A stretch of DNA of 64,000 bases from Kitasatospora sp. CB01950. Its GTDB lineage: Bacteria; Actinomycetota; Actinomycetes; Streptomycetales; Streptomycetaceae. A program made the position numbers and the translations under genes. Every line of letters begins with the position of its first letter. The first letter of the stretch is position 1. The notes beneath the pieces are model-generated. The model made no database searches. It was not told the origin of the DNA and saw nothing but the letters and a program-made list of their open reading frames with translations. This document shows, piece after piece, positions 8,906 to 17,137 of this stretch. The stretch lies in contig NZ_LISX01000002.1 of NCBI RefSeq assembly GCF_001905465.1, positions 681,425 through 745,424 of the forward strand. The letters run 5' to 3'.

Positions 8906-9991
8906 ATGAATTCGATGTCGCGTCGACTCGTCATCGGCGCCGCCGCCGTGTCGATGACGCTGTCACTGGCCGCCTGCGGGGGCGGCCACAGCTCCTCGTC
9001 GGGCAACCAGGCGATCGGCCTGCTGCTGCCCGAGCGCGCCTCCTCCACCCGGTACGAGGCGTTCGACAAGCCGCTGATCGAGACGGCAGTCAGCGGCCTG
9101 TGCACCAAGTGCACCATCGACTACGCCAACGCGGACGGCGACGAGCAGGCCCAGAAGAAGCAGTTCGACGCGCTGCTGGCCCGCAACGTCAAGGTCATCC
9201 TGCTCGACCCGGTGAACGCCGCGGCCACCGCGCCGTGGATCGACGAGGCCGCCAAGAAGGGCACCAAGGTCATCGCGTACGACCGGCTGGCCGCCGGCAA
9301 GGTCTCCGCGTACATCTCGTTCGACAACCAGCGCACCGGCGAACTCCAGGGCCGGGCCCTGCTGGACGCGCTCGGCAGCAGGGCGTCCGGCGCCGAGATC
9401 GTGATGATCAACGGCGCGGAGACCGACCCGAACGCGGGCGACTTCAAGGCCGGCGCGCACCACGCGCTGGACGGCAAGGTCAAGCGAATAGCCTACGAGC
9501 AGTCCGGCGAGTGGAAGCCCGAGGTGGCCGCCGCCAGGATGAACGAGGCGATGAACAAGCTCGGCAAGAACGGCTTCCAGGCCGTCTACTCCGCCAACGA
9601 CGGCATGGCCGGCGCGATCATCGACGAGCTGCACAAGGCCGGACGCACCGATGTCCCGGTCGGCGGGCAGGACGCCTCGCTGGACGCCGTCCGCCGGATC
9701 CTCACCGGCGAGCAGGCCTACACCATCTACAAGCCGTACCAGCCGGAGGCCGAGGCCGCCGCCGACATGGCGGTCTACCTGGTCAAGGGCATCGACCTCA
9801 CCTCGGTGGCCTCCGCGACCACCGAGTCGAACGGCCTGCAGATCCCGTCCATGCTGCTCAGCCCGGTGGTCGTCACCAAGGCCAAGGTCGCCGAGACCAT
9901 CGTCGCGGGCGGCCTGTACAAGGCCGAGGAGATCTGCACCCCGCAGTTCGCGCAGGCCTGCCACGCCGCGAACATCCCCGGCAACTACTGA
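8906..9991 (+). CDS. Sugar ABC transporter substrate-binding lipoprotein, XylF/ChvE-like (orphan)
   Basis: 361 aa. The N-terminal MNSMSRRLVIGAAAVSMTLS is a signal segment ending in lipobox LAAC, so the Cys near residue 24 should be lipidated after export. The mature part is a periplasmic-binding-protein type I sugar-binding fold: IGLLLPERASSTRYEAFDKP, VKVILLDPVNAAA, KVIAYDRL and YSANDGMAGAIIDEL, as in xylose-binding XylF. Expected role is extracellular capture of a pentose or similar sugar. No permease or ATPase gene is adjacent: upstream is an unrelated exporter and downstream are two unknown genes. It must use a transporter encoded elsewhere or act as a sensor. Strong hairpins lie on both sides, so it is probably monocistronic. 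Confidence 0.88.
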   Translation: MNSMSRRLVIGAAAVSMTLSLAACGGGHSSSSGNQAIGLLLPERASSTRYEAFDKPLIETAVSGLCTKCTIDYANADGDEQAQKKQFDALLARNVKVILLDPVNAAATAPWIDEAAKKGTKVIAYDRLAAGKVSAYISFDNQRTGELQGRALLDALGSRASGAEIVMINGAETDPNAGDFKAGAHHALDGKVKRIAYEQSGEWKPEVAAARMNEAMNKLGKNGFQAVYSANDGMAGAIIDELHKAGRTDVPVGGQDASLDAVRRILTGEQAYTIYKPYQPEAEAAADMAVYLVKGIDLTSVASATTESNGLQIPSMLLSPVVVTKAKVAETIVAGGLYKAEEICTPQFAQACHAANIPGNY

Positions 9992-9998
9992 CCGGGAC

Positions 9999-10038
9999 GG
10001 GCCGCGCGACTCCCTTGTGCGGGGGCGTCGCGCGGCCC
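9999..10038 (+). terminator. Strong hairpin after the sugar-binding protein gene
   Basis: GGGCCGCGCGAC (9999-10010) pairs perfectly with GTCGCGCGGCCC (10027-10038) across a 16-nt loop, starting 8 nt after the stop. The 12-bp all-G/C-rich stem is a convincing factor-independent terminator for a high-GC actinomycete. Confidence 0.75.
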
Positions 10039-10178
10039 GCACCCCCAGGCACGTTGCCGGAAAGCGCCTTCCACCTGACCGGTAGATCACAGGACGGCGG
10101 CGAACCGGCGGCCCGGTACCCAAGCGTCCGCCTCCCGTGGTCCACTGGGCACCTTGCCGAGCGAGGGGAGCGTGCGAC

Positions 10179-10682
10179 ATGATCCTGGACCTTGACCTGC
10201 AGACCGACTACTTCCGGGCCGCCGACGAGACGGCGGTGCGGACGGTGCTGGCCGACAAGGAGGGGAAGCCCGCCGAGGCGTTCGAATCCGTGCGGGCCCG
10301 GCGGATCGACCCGACCACCGTGCTGCGCCGCCTGGTCGCCGCCGTGGAGATCAAGGAGTTCGAGGCCGGCGGGACGCCCGACCGCTCGGTGTGGCCGACC
10401 GGGCCGCAGCCCTGGGTGACGGAGGACGAGCCCACCGAGGTCGACCGGGAGAACCCGTGGATGACCGGGCCCTGGGTGGTGGAACTCTCCGACGAGACCC
10501 GCGACGTCCTCGCCGCCATCGAACGCAAGCGGCTGCCCGAACTCGCCGCCCGCTGGGGCCGCGCCGAGGAGCTCCGCCCGCTGGCGACCGCCGAACTCGT
10601 CCAGCTGATCCACCGCCTGGGCGTCCTGGCCCGCCGCGCCCAGAAGGCCCAGCAGCACCTGTACTGCTGCCTCTCCGGCTGA
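10179..10682 (+). CDS. Uncharacterised protein, paralogue of the next gene
   Basis: 167 aa, ATG start with GAGGGGAG 8-15 nt upstream. Features seen: an N-terminal DYFRAADETAVRTVLADKEG, a middle block with ENPWMTGPWVVELSDETRDVL, and the ending VLARRAQKAQQHLYCCLSG. It is a soluble, helical, acidic protein with no motif that I can tie to an activity. Similar small proteins are common and uncharacterised in Streptomyces (recalled). The following gene shows the same order of motifs, so the two arose by tandem duplication. The stop is 2 nt before the likely TTG start of that gene, implying coupling. Confidence 0.75.
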   Translation: MILDLDLQTDYFRAADETAVRTVLADKEGKPAEAFESVRARRIDPTTVLRRLVAAVEIKEFEAGGTPDRSVWPTGPQPWVTEDEPTEVDRENPWMTGPWVVELSDETRDVLAAIERKRLPELAARWGRAEELRPLATAELVQLIHRLGVLARRAQKAQQHLYCCLSG

Positions 10683-10684
10683 CC

Positions 10685-11119
10685 TTGAACGAACGCATCG
10701 AAATCTTCCGCGCCCCGGACGCCGCCGCCGTCCTCACCACCCTCGGCGGCGGCTCCGCGCTGTCCGCATACGACGCCCTCACCGCGCCGGTGGACGTGCT
10801 GGACCTGCTGGAGCAGCTGATCGCCCCCGATCCGGACGCCCCGCTGACCACCGGCCTGGTCTGGCCCGAGATCGACCTCGCCGCGTGGGGGTGCTTCGTG
10901 TCGGCCGCCCCGAACTACACCGAGGACCCCTGGACCTGGGAGTTCACCCCGGCCGTCCGCGACGCCCTGACGGCCGCGGACCCGGACGAGCTGGCCGCGC
11001 TGCGCCCCTACGACCCGGCCATACCCGCCATCGAACCCGAACTCCTGGGCGCCCTGGCCGAGTTGGCCCACCGGGCGACGGCCGCCGGCCAGTCGCTGTA
11101 CTACCGGCCGACCGGCTGA
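10685..11119 (+). CDS. Uncharacterised protein, diverged tandem paralogue
   Basis: About 144 aa if the TTG at 10685, 2 nt after the preceding stop, is used; no Shine-Dalgarno is visible, so reinitiation by coupled ribosomes is plausible and the start is uncertain. EIFRAPDAAAVLTTLGGG aligns with the start of the upstream protein, DPWTWEFTPAVRDALTAADPDELAAL with its PWVVELSDETRDVL block, and HRATAAGQSLYYRP with its ending. The Cys pair near the C-terminus of the upstream protein is replaced by Tyr-Tyr. Function unknown. A two-protein module, perhaps a heterodimer, is inference. Confidence 0.7.
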   Translation: MNERIEIFRAPDAAAVLTTLGGGSALSAYDALTAPVDVLDLLEQLIAPDPDAPLTTGLVWPEIDLAAWGCFVSAAPNYTEDPWTWEFTPAVRDALTAADPDELAALRPYDPAIPAIEPELLGALAELAHRATAAGQSLYYRPTG

Positions 11120-11131
11120 GCCGCCGCCGGA

Positions 11132-12049
11132 TCAGCTCCGACGCCCCGGCCCGGCGTCCGCCGTGCGCTGGGTGACGGCGATGCAGGCGATCACGGCGAG
11201 GGCGGTGGGCACGGCCGTGCCGGGGAGCGGTTCGGCGAGCAGGAGGACGGCCCAGCAGAGGGTCAACAGGGGCTGGGCGAGCTGGAGTTGACTGGCCCGG
11301 GGGATGCCGATGGCGGCCATGCCGCGGTACCAGACCACGAAGCCGAGGAACTGGGAGACCACGCCCAGCCAGGCGAGGCCACCGACGGCGGGCCAGGTCC
11401 AGCGGAGCGGTTCGGCGGCCAGGCCGAGGGCGGTGGTGGCGACGGTGGCGGGGAGGGCCGCGACCAGGCTCCAGGCGATCACCTGCCACCCGGGCATGCT
11501 GCGGGCCAGCCGGCCGCCCTCCGCGTAGCCGACGGCGCAGATCAGCAGTCCGGCGAAGAGCAGCAGGTCGGCGGTGGTCAGGCCGGCCCCGTGGCTCTGC
11601 TGGACGGTGAAGGCCAGCACCGCGCCCGCCCCGGCCAGGGCGGCGAGCCAGAACGGGCGCGGCGGGCGGGAGCCGGAGCGCAGGGCGGCGACGGCGGCGG
11701 TACCCAGCGGCAGCAGGCCGATCACCACGGCCGAGTGGGCGGTGGAGGAGGCCCGGAGCGCGAGCGTCGACAGGACCGGGAAGCCGATCACGCAGCCCAC
11801 CGCGACGGCGGCCAGACCCGGCCGGGCGGAACGCGGCGGCACCCGCGCGCCGGTCGCGAGCAGGCAGGCGCCGGCCAGCAGCGCGGCCACGACGCCGCGC
11901 AGGCCGGTGAGCGTCCACGGGCCGAAGCCGTCCAGGGCCCAGCGGGTGGCGGGGAAGGTGAAGGAGAAGGCGAGCGACCCCAGGGCGGCCTGGGCCGTTC
12001 CGGTGACCGCTACTGGAAGCGGGGCGATAGCGCTATTCTGTGCCGACAT
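11132..12049 (-). CDS. EamA/DMT-family transporter
   Basis: 305 aa, ATG at 12049. About ten TM segments in two EamA halves: TGTAQAALGSLAFSFTFPATR with RWALDGFGPWTLTGLRG, then LLLFAGLLICAVGYAEGGRLA to LAQPLLTLCWAVLLLAEPLPG. The YAEGGRLAR and SQFLGFVVWYRGM motifs match transporters that regularly sit divergent from MocR/PdxR-type regulators, as here. It probably exports or imports an amino acid or amine related to the PLP chemistry sensed by that regulator (inference). Only 44 bp separate the two start codons, so promoters overlap, and an inverted repeat covers this start. Confidence 0.87.
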   Translation of the reverse strand: MSAQNSAIAPLPVAVTGTAQAALGSLAFSFTFPATRWALDGFGPWTLTGLRGVVAALLAGACLLATGARVPPRSARPGLAAVAVGCVIGFPVLSTLALRASSTAHSAVVIGLLPLGTAAVAALRSGSRPPRPFWLAALAGAGAVLAFTVQQSHGAGLTTADLLLFAGLLICAVGYAEGGRLARSMPGWQVIAWSLVAALPATVATTALGLAAEPLRWTWPAVGGLAWLGVVSQFLGFVVWYRGMAAIGIPRASQLQLAQPLLTLCWAVLLLAEPLPGTAVPTALAVIACIAVTQRTADAGPGRRS

Positions 12050-12062
12050 ACAGGACGGTAGC
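12032..12062. promoter_or_regulatory. Imperfect inverted repeat between the divergent transporter and MocR starts
   Basis: GCTA-TT-CTGT (12032-12041) is mirrored by ACAG (12050-12053) and TAGC (12059-12062). The CTGT/ACAG arms are perfect with 8-nt spacing and the outer GCTA/TAGC arms are also perfect, but the inner spacing differs. It overlaps the transporter start codon. Autoregulatory binding by the MocR protein is a reasonable guess. Confidence 0.4.
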
Positions 12063-12093
12063 AGTTGACCCGAGCCGATCGGAAGGCCTGTCA

Positions 12094-13509
12094 ATGACCG
12101 TGCAGGAGCTGACGGATGCGCTGCGCAGCACCGTGTTGCGCTACTCGCCGGGTGAGCGGATTCCCAGTAGCAGGGAGCTGGTGGAGCGCTACCGGGTGAG
12201 TCCGGTGTCGGTGTCCCGGGCGATCCGCGAGCTGGTCGCGGAGGGCGTGGTGGTGTCGCGTCCGGGCGCGGGGGTGTTCCGGGCCGAGCCGCGCCCGGCG
12301 GCCGTCCCGCAGGGCGACTTCTCGTGGCAGGAGGTGGCGCTGAGCGCGGAGGCGGGTGCGCCGCCGGCCCGGGTGGTGGACGCCGCCGGGGTGCTGTCGG
12401 CGCTCGCCCCGGCCCCGCCGGAGGTGATCGACCTGAACAGCGGCTACCCGCATCCCTCGCTGCTGCCGGAACGGGCGCTGGCCGGTGCGCTGTCGCGGGC
12501 GGGCCGCCGTCCGGGCGCATGGGGGCGGCCGCCGGTGGAGGGACTGCCGGAGTTGCGCGGCTGGTTCGCCCGCGAGGTCGGCGGCGGGGTCACGGCGGCG
12601 GAGGTGCTGGTGACGGCCGGCGGGCAGAGCGCGTTGACCACGGCGCTGCGGTCGCTGGCCCCGCCGGGCGCGCCGGTGCTGGTGGAGTCCCCGACCTACC
12701 CGGGCGTGCTGGCGATCGCCCGGGCGGCGGGGCTGCGTCCGGTGCCGGTCCCGGTGGACGAGGACGGGGTGCGTCCGGAGCGGCTGGCAGAGGCGTTCGC
12801 GGTGTCCGGGGCCCGGCTGTTCGTCTGTCAGCCGCTGTTCCACAACCCGACGGGCGCGGTGCTGGGCGCCGGCCGGCGGCGTGCGGTGCTGGACGCCGCG
12901 AAGCGCGCCGGGGCGTTCGTGGTGGAGGACGACTTCTCCCGGCTGCTGGCGCACGCCGACGCACCCGGGCTGCCGGCGCCGCTGGCCGCCGACGACCCGG
13001 ACGGCACCATGGTGCACGTGCGTTCGCTGACCAAGGCGGCCTCCCCGAGCCTGCGGGTGGGGGCGCTGGTGGCGCGCGGACCGGCGCTGGCCCGGTTGCG
13101 GGCGGTCCAGACGGTCGACTCGTTCTTCGTCCCGCGCCCGCTCCAGGAGGCCGCGCTGGAACTCGTCTCCTCCCCCGAGTGGCCCCGTCATCTCCGGCTG
13201 CTGGCCCGGGAGTTGGCCGACCGCCGACAGCTGTTCGCGGCCGCGCTGGCCCGCCGCGTCCCCGGTCTGCCGGCGGCCCGGCTCCCGTACGGCGGCTTCC
13301 ATCTGTGGCTGTCCCTGCCCGCGTCGCTCGACCCGGTCGGGTTCACCGCCGCCGCGCTGCGCCACGGCGTGTCGATCTCCCCGGGTGCGGCCTACTTCAC
13401 CGCGGAGCCGGCCCCGCGGATCCGGGTGAGCTTCTGCGGCGCCGAGAACCACGCCCAACTGACGGACGCCGCAGGCCGGTTGGCCGCCGCGCTGGCCTCC
13501 CTGGGCTGA
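12094..13509 (+). CDS. MocR/PdxR-type regulator: GntR HTH fused to class I aminotransferase domain
   Basis: 471 aa; ATG with GGAAGG 7-12 nt upstream. Residues ~1-75 are a GntR winged helix (SPGERIPSSRELVERYRVSP, then SRAIRELVAEGVVVSRPGAG). After a linker, residues ~115-470 form a fold-type-I aminotransferase-like domain: TAGGQSALTTALRSL, ESPTYPG, PLFHNPTGAVLG, EDDFSRLL and SLTKAASPSLRVG, where the Lys of SLTK should bind PLP. MocR proteins use bound PLP or a PLP-amine adduct as effector rather than catalysing transamination. The regulator is divergent from an EamA transporter, its probable target. Confidence 0.9.
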   Translation: MTVQELTDALRSTVLRYSPGERIPSSRELVERYRVSPVSVSRAIRELVAEGVVVSRPGAGVFRAEPRPAAVPQGDFSWQEVALSAEAGAPPARVVDAAGVLSALAPAPPEVIDLNSGYPHPSLLPERALAGALSRAGRRPGAWGRPPVEGLPELRGWFAREVGGGVTAAEVLVTAGGQSALTTALRSLAPPGAPVLVESPTYPGVLAIARAAGLRPVPVPVDEDGVRPERLAEAFAVSGARLFVCQPLFHNPTGAVLGAGRRRAVLDAAKRAGAFVVEDDFSRLLAHADAPGLPAPLAADDPDGTMVHVRSLTKAASPSLRVGALVARGPALARLRAVQTVDSFFVPRPLQEAALELVSSPEWPRHLRLLARELADRRQLFAAALARRVPGLPAARLPYGGFHLWLSLPASLDPVGFTAAALRHGVSISPGAAYFTAEPAPRIRVSFCGAENHAQLTDAAGRLAAALASLG

Positions 13510-13560
13510 CCTCGGCCGACCGCTACGGCTTGGGGCGTCGGGGGCGTCGGGGCCGGGCCG

Positions 13561-14409
13561 TCAGTGGGCGAACTCCAGCAGGGCGATGCCGGTGAGCACG
13601 GCGGCACTGGCGGCCAGCCGCAGCGGGCCGAGGCGTTCGCGCAGCACGAAGGCGCCGATCAGGGCGGCGATCACGATGGAGGTCTCCCGGAGGGCCGCGA
13701 CGGTGGGCAGGTCGCCGACGGTCTGCGCCCACACCACCAGGCCGTACGCGGTGAGCGACATCAGGCCGCCGGCCGCCGCGACGGCGCGGCCCTCGCGCAG
13801 CGCGGGCAGCAGGGTGCGGCCCCGGACAGCGGCCACGGCGGCGAGCACGCCGAGGCCCTGGAGGAGGAACATCCAGGCGATGTAGCCGCCGGTGGAGGCC
13901 GCGGCGCGCACCCCGCTCCCGTCCACCACGGTGTAGCCGGCGATCAGCACGCCGGTGCCCAGCGCGGCGGCCAGCGCGGGGAGTTGGTCGCGGCGCGGCC
14001 GGACAGGCCCGAAGGCCAGCCCGGCCAGGCCGAGGGAGATGACGGCGACGGCGGCGACCTGGCCGGCCGGGAGCGGATGGTGCAGGACGGTCGCGGCGAG
14101 CAGCGCGACCACGGCCGGGGAGGTGCCGCGGGCGATCGGGTACATCTGCCCGAAGTCGCCGAGCCGGTAGGCCCGGACCAGCAGCAGCTGGTAGCCGACC
14201 TGGAGGACGGTCGAGGCCAGCAGGTAGGGCACGGCACGGAGCCCCGGCAGCGGCACGACCAGCGCGAAAGCGGCGCCGAAGGCCACGAAGACCACGTTCA
14301 TCAGCGCGACCCCGGCCAGCCGGTCGCGCACCCCGTGCACCAGCGCGTTCCACACCGCGTGCAGCAGTGCCGCCGCCAACACCACGACCGGTACGGCGTC
14401 CTGACTCAC
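13561..14409 (-). CDS. EamA/DMT-family transporter
   Basis: 282 aa; GTG start at 14409 preceded by GGAGGGAG. Ten hydrophobic segments: VVVLAAALLHAVWNALVHG at the N-terminus, LLVRAYRLGDFGQMYPIARG as the conserved loop after the first half, and ETSIVIAALIGAFVLRERLG near the end. The YRLGDFGQMYPIARG and PTVAALRETSIV signatures are typical of a DMT subfamily common in actinobacteria and proteobacteria. Substrate unknown. It is convergent with the MocR gene (51 bp apart) and divergent from the glycosylase gene. Confidence 0.87.
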   Translation of the reverse strand: MSQDAVPVVVLAAALLHAVWNALVHGVRDRLAGVALMNVVFVAFGAAFALVVPLPGLRAVPYLLASTVLQVGYQLLLVRAYRLGDFGQMYPIARGTSPAVVALLAATVLHHPLPAGQVAAVAVISLGLAGLAFGPVRPRRDQLPALAAALGTGVLIAGYTVVDGSGVRAAASTGGYIAWMFLLQGLGVLAAVAAVRGRTLLPALREGRAVAAAGGLMSLTAYGLVVWAQTVGDLPTVAALRETSIVIAALIGAFVLRERLGPLRLAASAAVLTGIALLEFAH

Positions 14410-14530
14410 CGGCGTCTCCCTCCGACAGCTCCCCGACCATCAACTTGTACAGACAACTTAGCGTGCCGCCGTCGCCCGCCCAGCACCGCCCCGGTGGCCC
14501 GCCCGGCCGGGGGCGGGCAAGACTGGACGG

Positions 14531-15385
14531 GTGCCCGAACTCCCCGAGGTGCAGGCGCTCGCCGAGCGGATGGCCGCCGCCTGCGCCGGACGCGTCCTGG
14601 AGCGCGTGGACGTGCTGTCGATCCCCGCACTGAAGACCTTCGACCCGCCGGTGCAGGCGCTCACCGGACGGGCCGTCGACGCGGTGACCCGGCACGGCAA
14701 GTTCCTCGACCTGGCCACCGACGGCGGCCCGCACCTGGTGGTGCACCTGGCCCGGGCCGGCTGGGTGCACCCGCGCGCGTCCTTCCCGGCCAAGCCGCCG
14801 AGCCGGCGCGGCCCGCTCGCGCTGCGGCTGGTGCTGGACGACGGCAGCGGCTTCGACCTCACCGAACAGGGCACCACCAAGCGGCTGGCCGCGTACGTGG
14901 TGACGGAGCCCGGGCAGGTCCCGGGCATCGCCCGCCTCGGCGTGGACGCGCTCGCCGCCACGCCCGAGCAGCTGGCCGCGCTGGCCGCCGGGGCCCGGCA
15001 GCGGCTGAAGACCTTCCTCACCGACCAGAGCGTGCTGGCCGGGATCGGCAACGCCTACTCCGACGAGATCCTGCACGTCGCCCGGCTCTCCCCGTACGCC
15101 CTGGCGGCCTCCCTGGACGCCGGGCGGCTGGCCCGGCTGCACGCCGCGATCGGGCGTGAACTGGGCGGCGCGCTGGAGCAGTTGAGGGCGGTGCCGATCG
15201 AAGGGCTGAAGTCGGAGAAGAAGGCCGACCTGGCGGTGCACGGCCGGGCCGGCGAGCCCTGCCCGGTGTGCGGGGACACCGTGCGCTCGGTGAACTTCGC
15301 CGACTCCTCGCTCCAGTACTGCCCGACCTGCCAGACCGGCGGACGGGTGCTGGCGGACCGCCGGCTGTCCCGGCTGCTCAAGTGA
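14531..15385 (+). CDS. Fpg/Nei-family DNA glycosylase/AP lyase
   Basis: 284 aa, GTG start. The mature N-terminus PELPEV provides the catalytic Pro2 (Schiff base) and Glu3. The H2TH region is LKTFLTDQSVLAGIGNAYSDE. The C-terminal zinc finger is CPVC, 16 residues, CPTC. The protein excises oxidised bases and cleaves the abasic site by beta/delta elimination in base-excision repair. Length fits the family (270-290 aa). The element AAGACT (14519-14524) lies 6 nt before the GTG and no Shine-Dalgarno is present, so the mRNA is probably leaderless. Whether it prefers 8-oxoguanine (Fpg) or pyrimidine lesions (Nei) cannot be decided. Confidence 0.9.
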   Translation: MPELPEVQALAERMAAACAGRVLERVDVLSIPALKTFDPPVQALTGRAVDAVTRHGKFLDLATDGGPHLVVHLARAGWVHPRASFPAKPPSRRGPLALRLVLDDGSGFDLTEQGTTKRLAAYVVTEPGQVPGIARLGVDALAATPEQLAALAAGARQRLKTFLTDQSVLAGIGNAYSDEILHVARLSPYALAASLDAGRLARLHAAIGRELGGALEQLRAVPIEGLKSEKKADLAVHGRAGEPCPVCGDTVRSVNFADSSLQYCPTCQTGGRVLADRRLSRLLK

Positions 15386-15421
15386 ACAGCCCCATTGTGC
15401 TCGAAGCTGCGCGAATCTCGC

Positions 15422-15427
15422 TATGAT
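15422..15427 (+). promoter_or_regulatory. Probable -10 element upstream of the PfkB-type kinase
   Basis: TATGAT is a near-consensus -10 hexamer 46 nt before the chosen GTG. The best -35-like sequence, TTGTGC at 15395, is 21 nt away, which is too long, so the -35 is uncertain. An ATG inside this hexamer (15423) is therefore unlikely to be the start codon. Confidence 0.35.
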
Positions 15428-15473
15428 CAAGCAGTTTCACACAGTCAAGTCGAGTTCTCTGGGGGCGTCCGTC

Positions 15474-16406
15474 GTGATCCTCACCGTCACACCCAATCCG
15501 GCGCTGGACGTCACCTACACCGTCCCCCACTTCCGCCCGCACACCAGCCACCGGGTCACCGGGATCGCCGCGCAGGCCGGCGGCAAGGGCGTCAACGTGG
15601 CCCGGGTGCTCACCGCGCTCGGCCGCCCCGCCCGCTGCGTCCTCCCGCTCGGCGGGCCCACCGGCGAGGCGGTGCGCGCCGAACTCGCCGCCGCCGGGCT
15701 CGACCACGCCGCCGTCCCGATCGCGGGCGACACCCGCCGCACCGTCGCCGTGGTCGACACCGCCGACGCCACCATGTTCAACGAGCCCGGCCCGGCGCTC
15801 TCCCCCGCCGAGTGGGACGCCCTGCTCGCCGAGACCGGACGCCACCTCCCGCAGGCCTCCGTCCTGGTCCTCTCCGGCAGCCTCCCGCCCGGCGCCCCCG
15901 CCGACGGCTATGCCCGACTCGTCACGCTGGGACGCGAGTTCGGCGTCCCCGTGGTGCTCGACGCGGACGGCCCCGCGCTGCTCGCCGCGCTGCCCGCCCG
16001 GCCCACCGCGATCAAGCCGAACGCCGCCGAACTGACCTCCGCCACCGGCCTGCCCGACCCGTACGACGCCGCCCGCACCCTGCTGCGGCGCGGCGCGGAG
16101 TCCGTCCTCGCCTCGCTCGGGCCGGACGGGCTGCTCGCGGTCGACGCCCACGGCGCATGGCGGTGCGCCCCGCCCGCCGCCGTCGCCGGCAACCCCACCG
16201 GCGCGGGCGACTCCGCCGTCGCCGCGCTCGCCGCCGGCCTGTCCGGCAACGCCGGCTGGCCCGCGATCCTGCCGGACGCGGTGGCGCTGTCCGCCGCCAC
16301 CGTCCTGCACCCCCGGGCCGGCCGCTTCGACGACGACGCCTACCGCCGCCTGCGCCACTCCCTGACCGCCGCCCGGCTCGGCGCGACGCCACCCACCGGC
16401 TGGTAA
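15474..16406 (+). CDS. 1-phosphofructokinase-family hexose kinase (PfkB)
   Basis: 310 aa from the GTG at 15474, which yields the family-typical beginning VILTVTPNPALDVTY; a longer frame from ATG 15423 would start inside the putative -10. Ribokinase/PfkB signatures: AGGKGVNVARVLTALGRP (first signature) and NPTGAGDSAVAALAAGL (second, with GAGD as anion hole and catalytic Asp). The FruK/LacC branch phosphorylates fructose-1-phosphate or tagatose-6-phosphate with ATP in the cytosol. No fructose PTS gene or DeoR regulator is adjacent, so its exact substrate is open. Confidence 0.85.
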   Translation: MILTVTPNPALDVTYTVPHFRPHTSHRVTGIAAQAGGKGVNVARVLTALGRPARCVLPLGGPTGEAVRAELAAAGLDHAAVPIAGDTRRTVAVVDTADATMFNEPGPALSPAEWDALLAETGRHLPQASVLVLSGSLPPGAPADGYARLVTLGREFGVPVVLDADGPALLAALPARPTAIKPNAAELTSATGLPDPYDAARTLLRRGAESVLASLGPDGLLAVDAHGAWRCAPPAAVAGNPTGAGDSAVAALAAGLSGNAGWPAILPDAVALSAATVLHPRAGRFDDDAYRRLRHSLTAARLGATPPTGW

Positions 16407-16469
16407 CTCCCGCCGCGGCGAAGGAAATCAACTCGAACGGCCCCCGGGCAGGGCCCTACGCTGACGGCC

Positions 16470-16802
16470 ATGGCCCACACCAGGACCTCCTACGTCTGCC
16501 TGCCCTGCCGCGCCTCCTACAAGCAGCCGTTCCCGGACGGCCACGAGCGGCGCTGCCCGCGCTGCGCCGCGCCGCTGATCCACACGGGCTCCGCGTTCGC
16601 CGCGCCCAGGCGGCGCGACACCGCCGGCTGGCGGACGCTGTCGGTCCTGCTGAACGCCGGCATCCGCTTCCACAAGGGCTGCTGCGGCGGCGGCCCCGGC
16701 TACCGCCCGCGCACCCTGAGCGAGGTCCGTGAGCGGATGACGCACGCACGCCGAACGGGCGAGCCCTTCGCGACGGCCCTGACGCGCCCCGAACTTCCTT
16801 AG
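16470..16802 (+). CDS. Small zinc-ribbon protein
   Basis: 110 aa. CLPC near residue 10 and CPRC near residue 29 (C-x2-C, 15 residues, C-x2-C) form a zinc ribbon; a KGCCGGGPGYRPRTL segment follows in the second half. No catalytic motif. No Shine-Dalgarno is present and TACGCT (16457-16462) lies 7 nt before the ATG, which suggests a leaderless transcript. Homologues are widespread in Streptomyces and uncharacterised (recalled). Nucleic-acid binding is a guess from the zinc ribbon and basic charge. Confidence 0.75.
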   Translation: MAHTRTSYVCLPCRASYKQPFPDGHERRCPRCAAPLIHTGSAFAAPRRRDTAGWRTLSVLLNAGIRFHKGCCGGGPGYRPRTLSEVRERMTHARRTGEPFATALTRPELP

Positions 16803-17137
16803 TTCCGAAGGGAGTTCGGGCTGGCGGCGGTGCCTGACGCGCGTTCACTCCGACCCGCGTTCACTCTTCCGAGGCATTGGGCCGAATGGTTCGAGCACGT
16901 ACAGTGAATTCGCCGGGACGCTCCCCCGAACGGGTGTATTCGCCGTCCCGGTCCGACCGGACCGACTCACCGACGAATCAGGCGGCCCCGCATTCGGCCG
17001 CCGACGAGGACGGCCGCTTCTGCCGCCGGTCCTTTCCGGGGACGGCGCTCGCACCGCCCCGACGAGCACGGAAAACAGCCCGCCGCCGCGCGCGGAACCG
17101 ACGCACGCCCGCGGCGCGACCATTCTCGGGAGGAACC
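16803..17137. other. 335-bp non-coding gap with promoter and long leader
   Basis: No credible gene. It contains a direct repeat of gcgttcactc (16841 and 16857), a good promoter (16877-16905), and then about 225 nt that would be the 5' leader of the next gene, ending in GGGAGG before its ATG. I see no recognised riboswitch. Confidence 0.5.
16877..16905 (+). promoter_or_regulatory. Promoter candidate: TTGGGC-17-TACAGT
   Basis: TTGGGC (16877-16882) and TACAGT (16900-16905) are separated by exactly 17 bp, a good match for a vegetative actinomycete promoter. It points at the gene starting 17138 and implies an unusually long untranslated leader. Confidence 0.5.

Noticed and set aside
9999..10038. 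Hairpin considered as a riboswitch for the downstream unknown genes
   Set aside because: It starts 8 nt after a stop codon, has a single perfect stem and lies about 140 nt from the next start; a terminator is simpler.
15423..15473. Upstream ATG start for the PfkB kinase
   Set aside because: It lies inside the -10-like TATGAT and adds residues not typical of the family; GTG 15474 gives the standard start.
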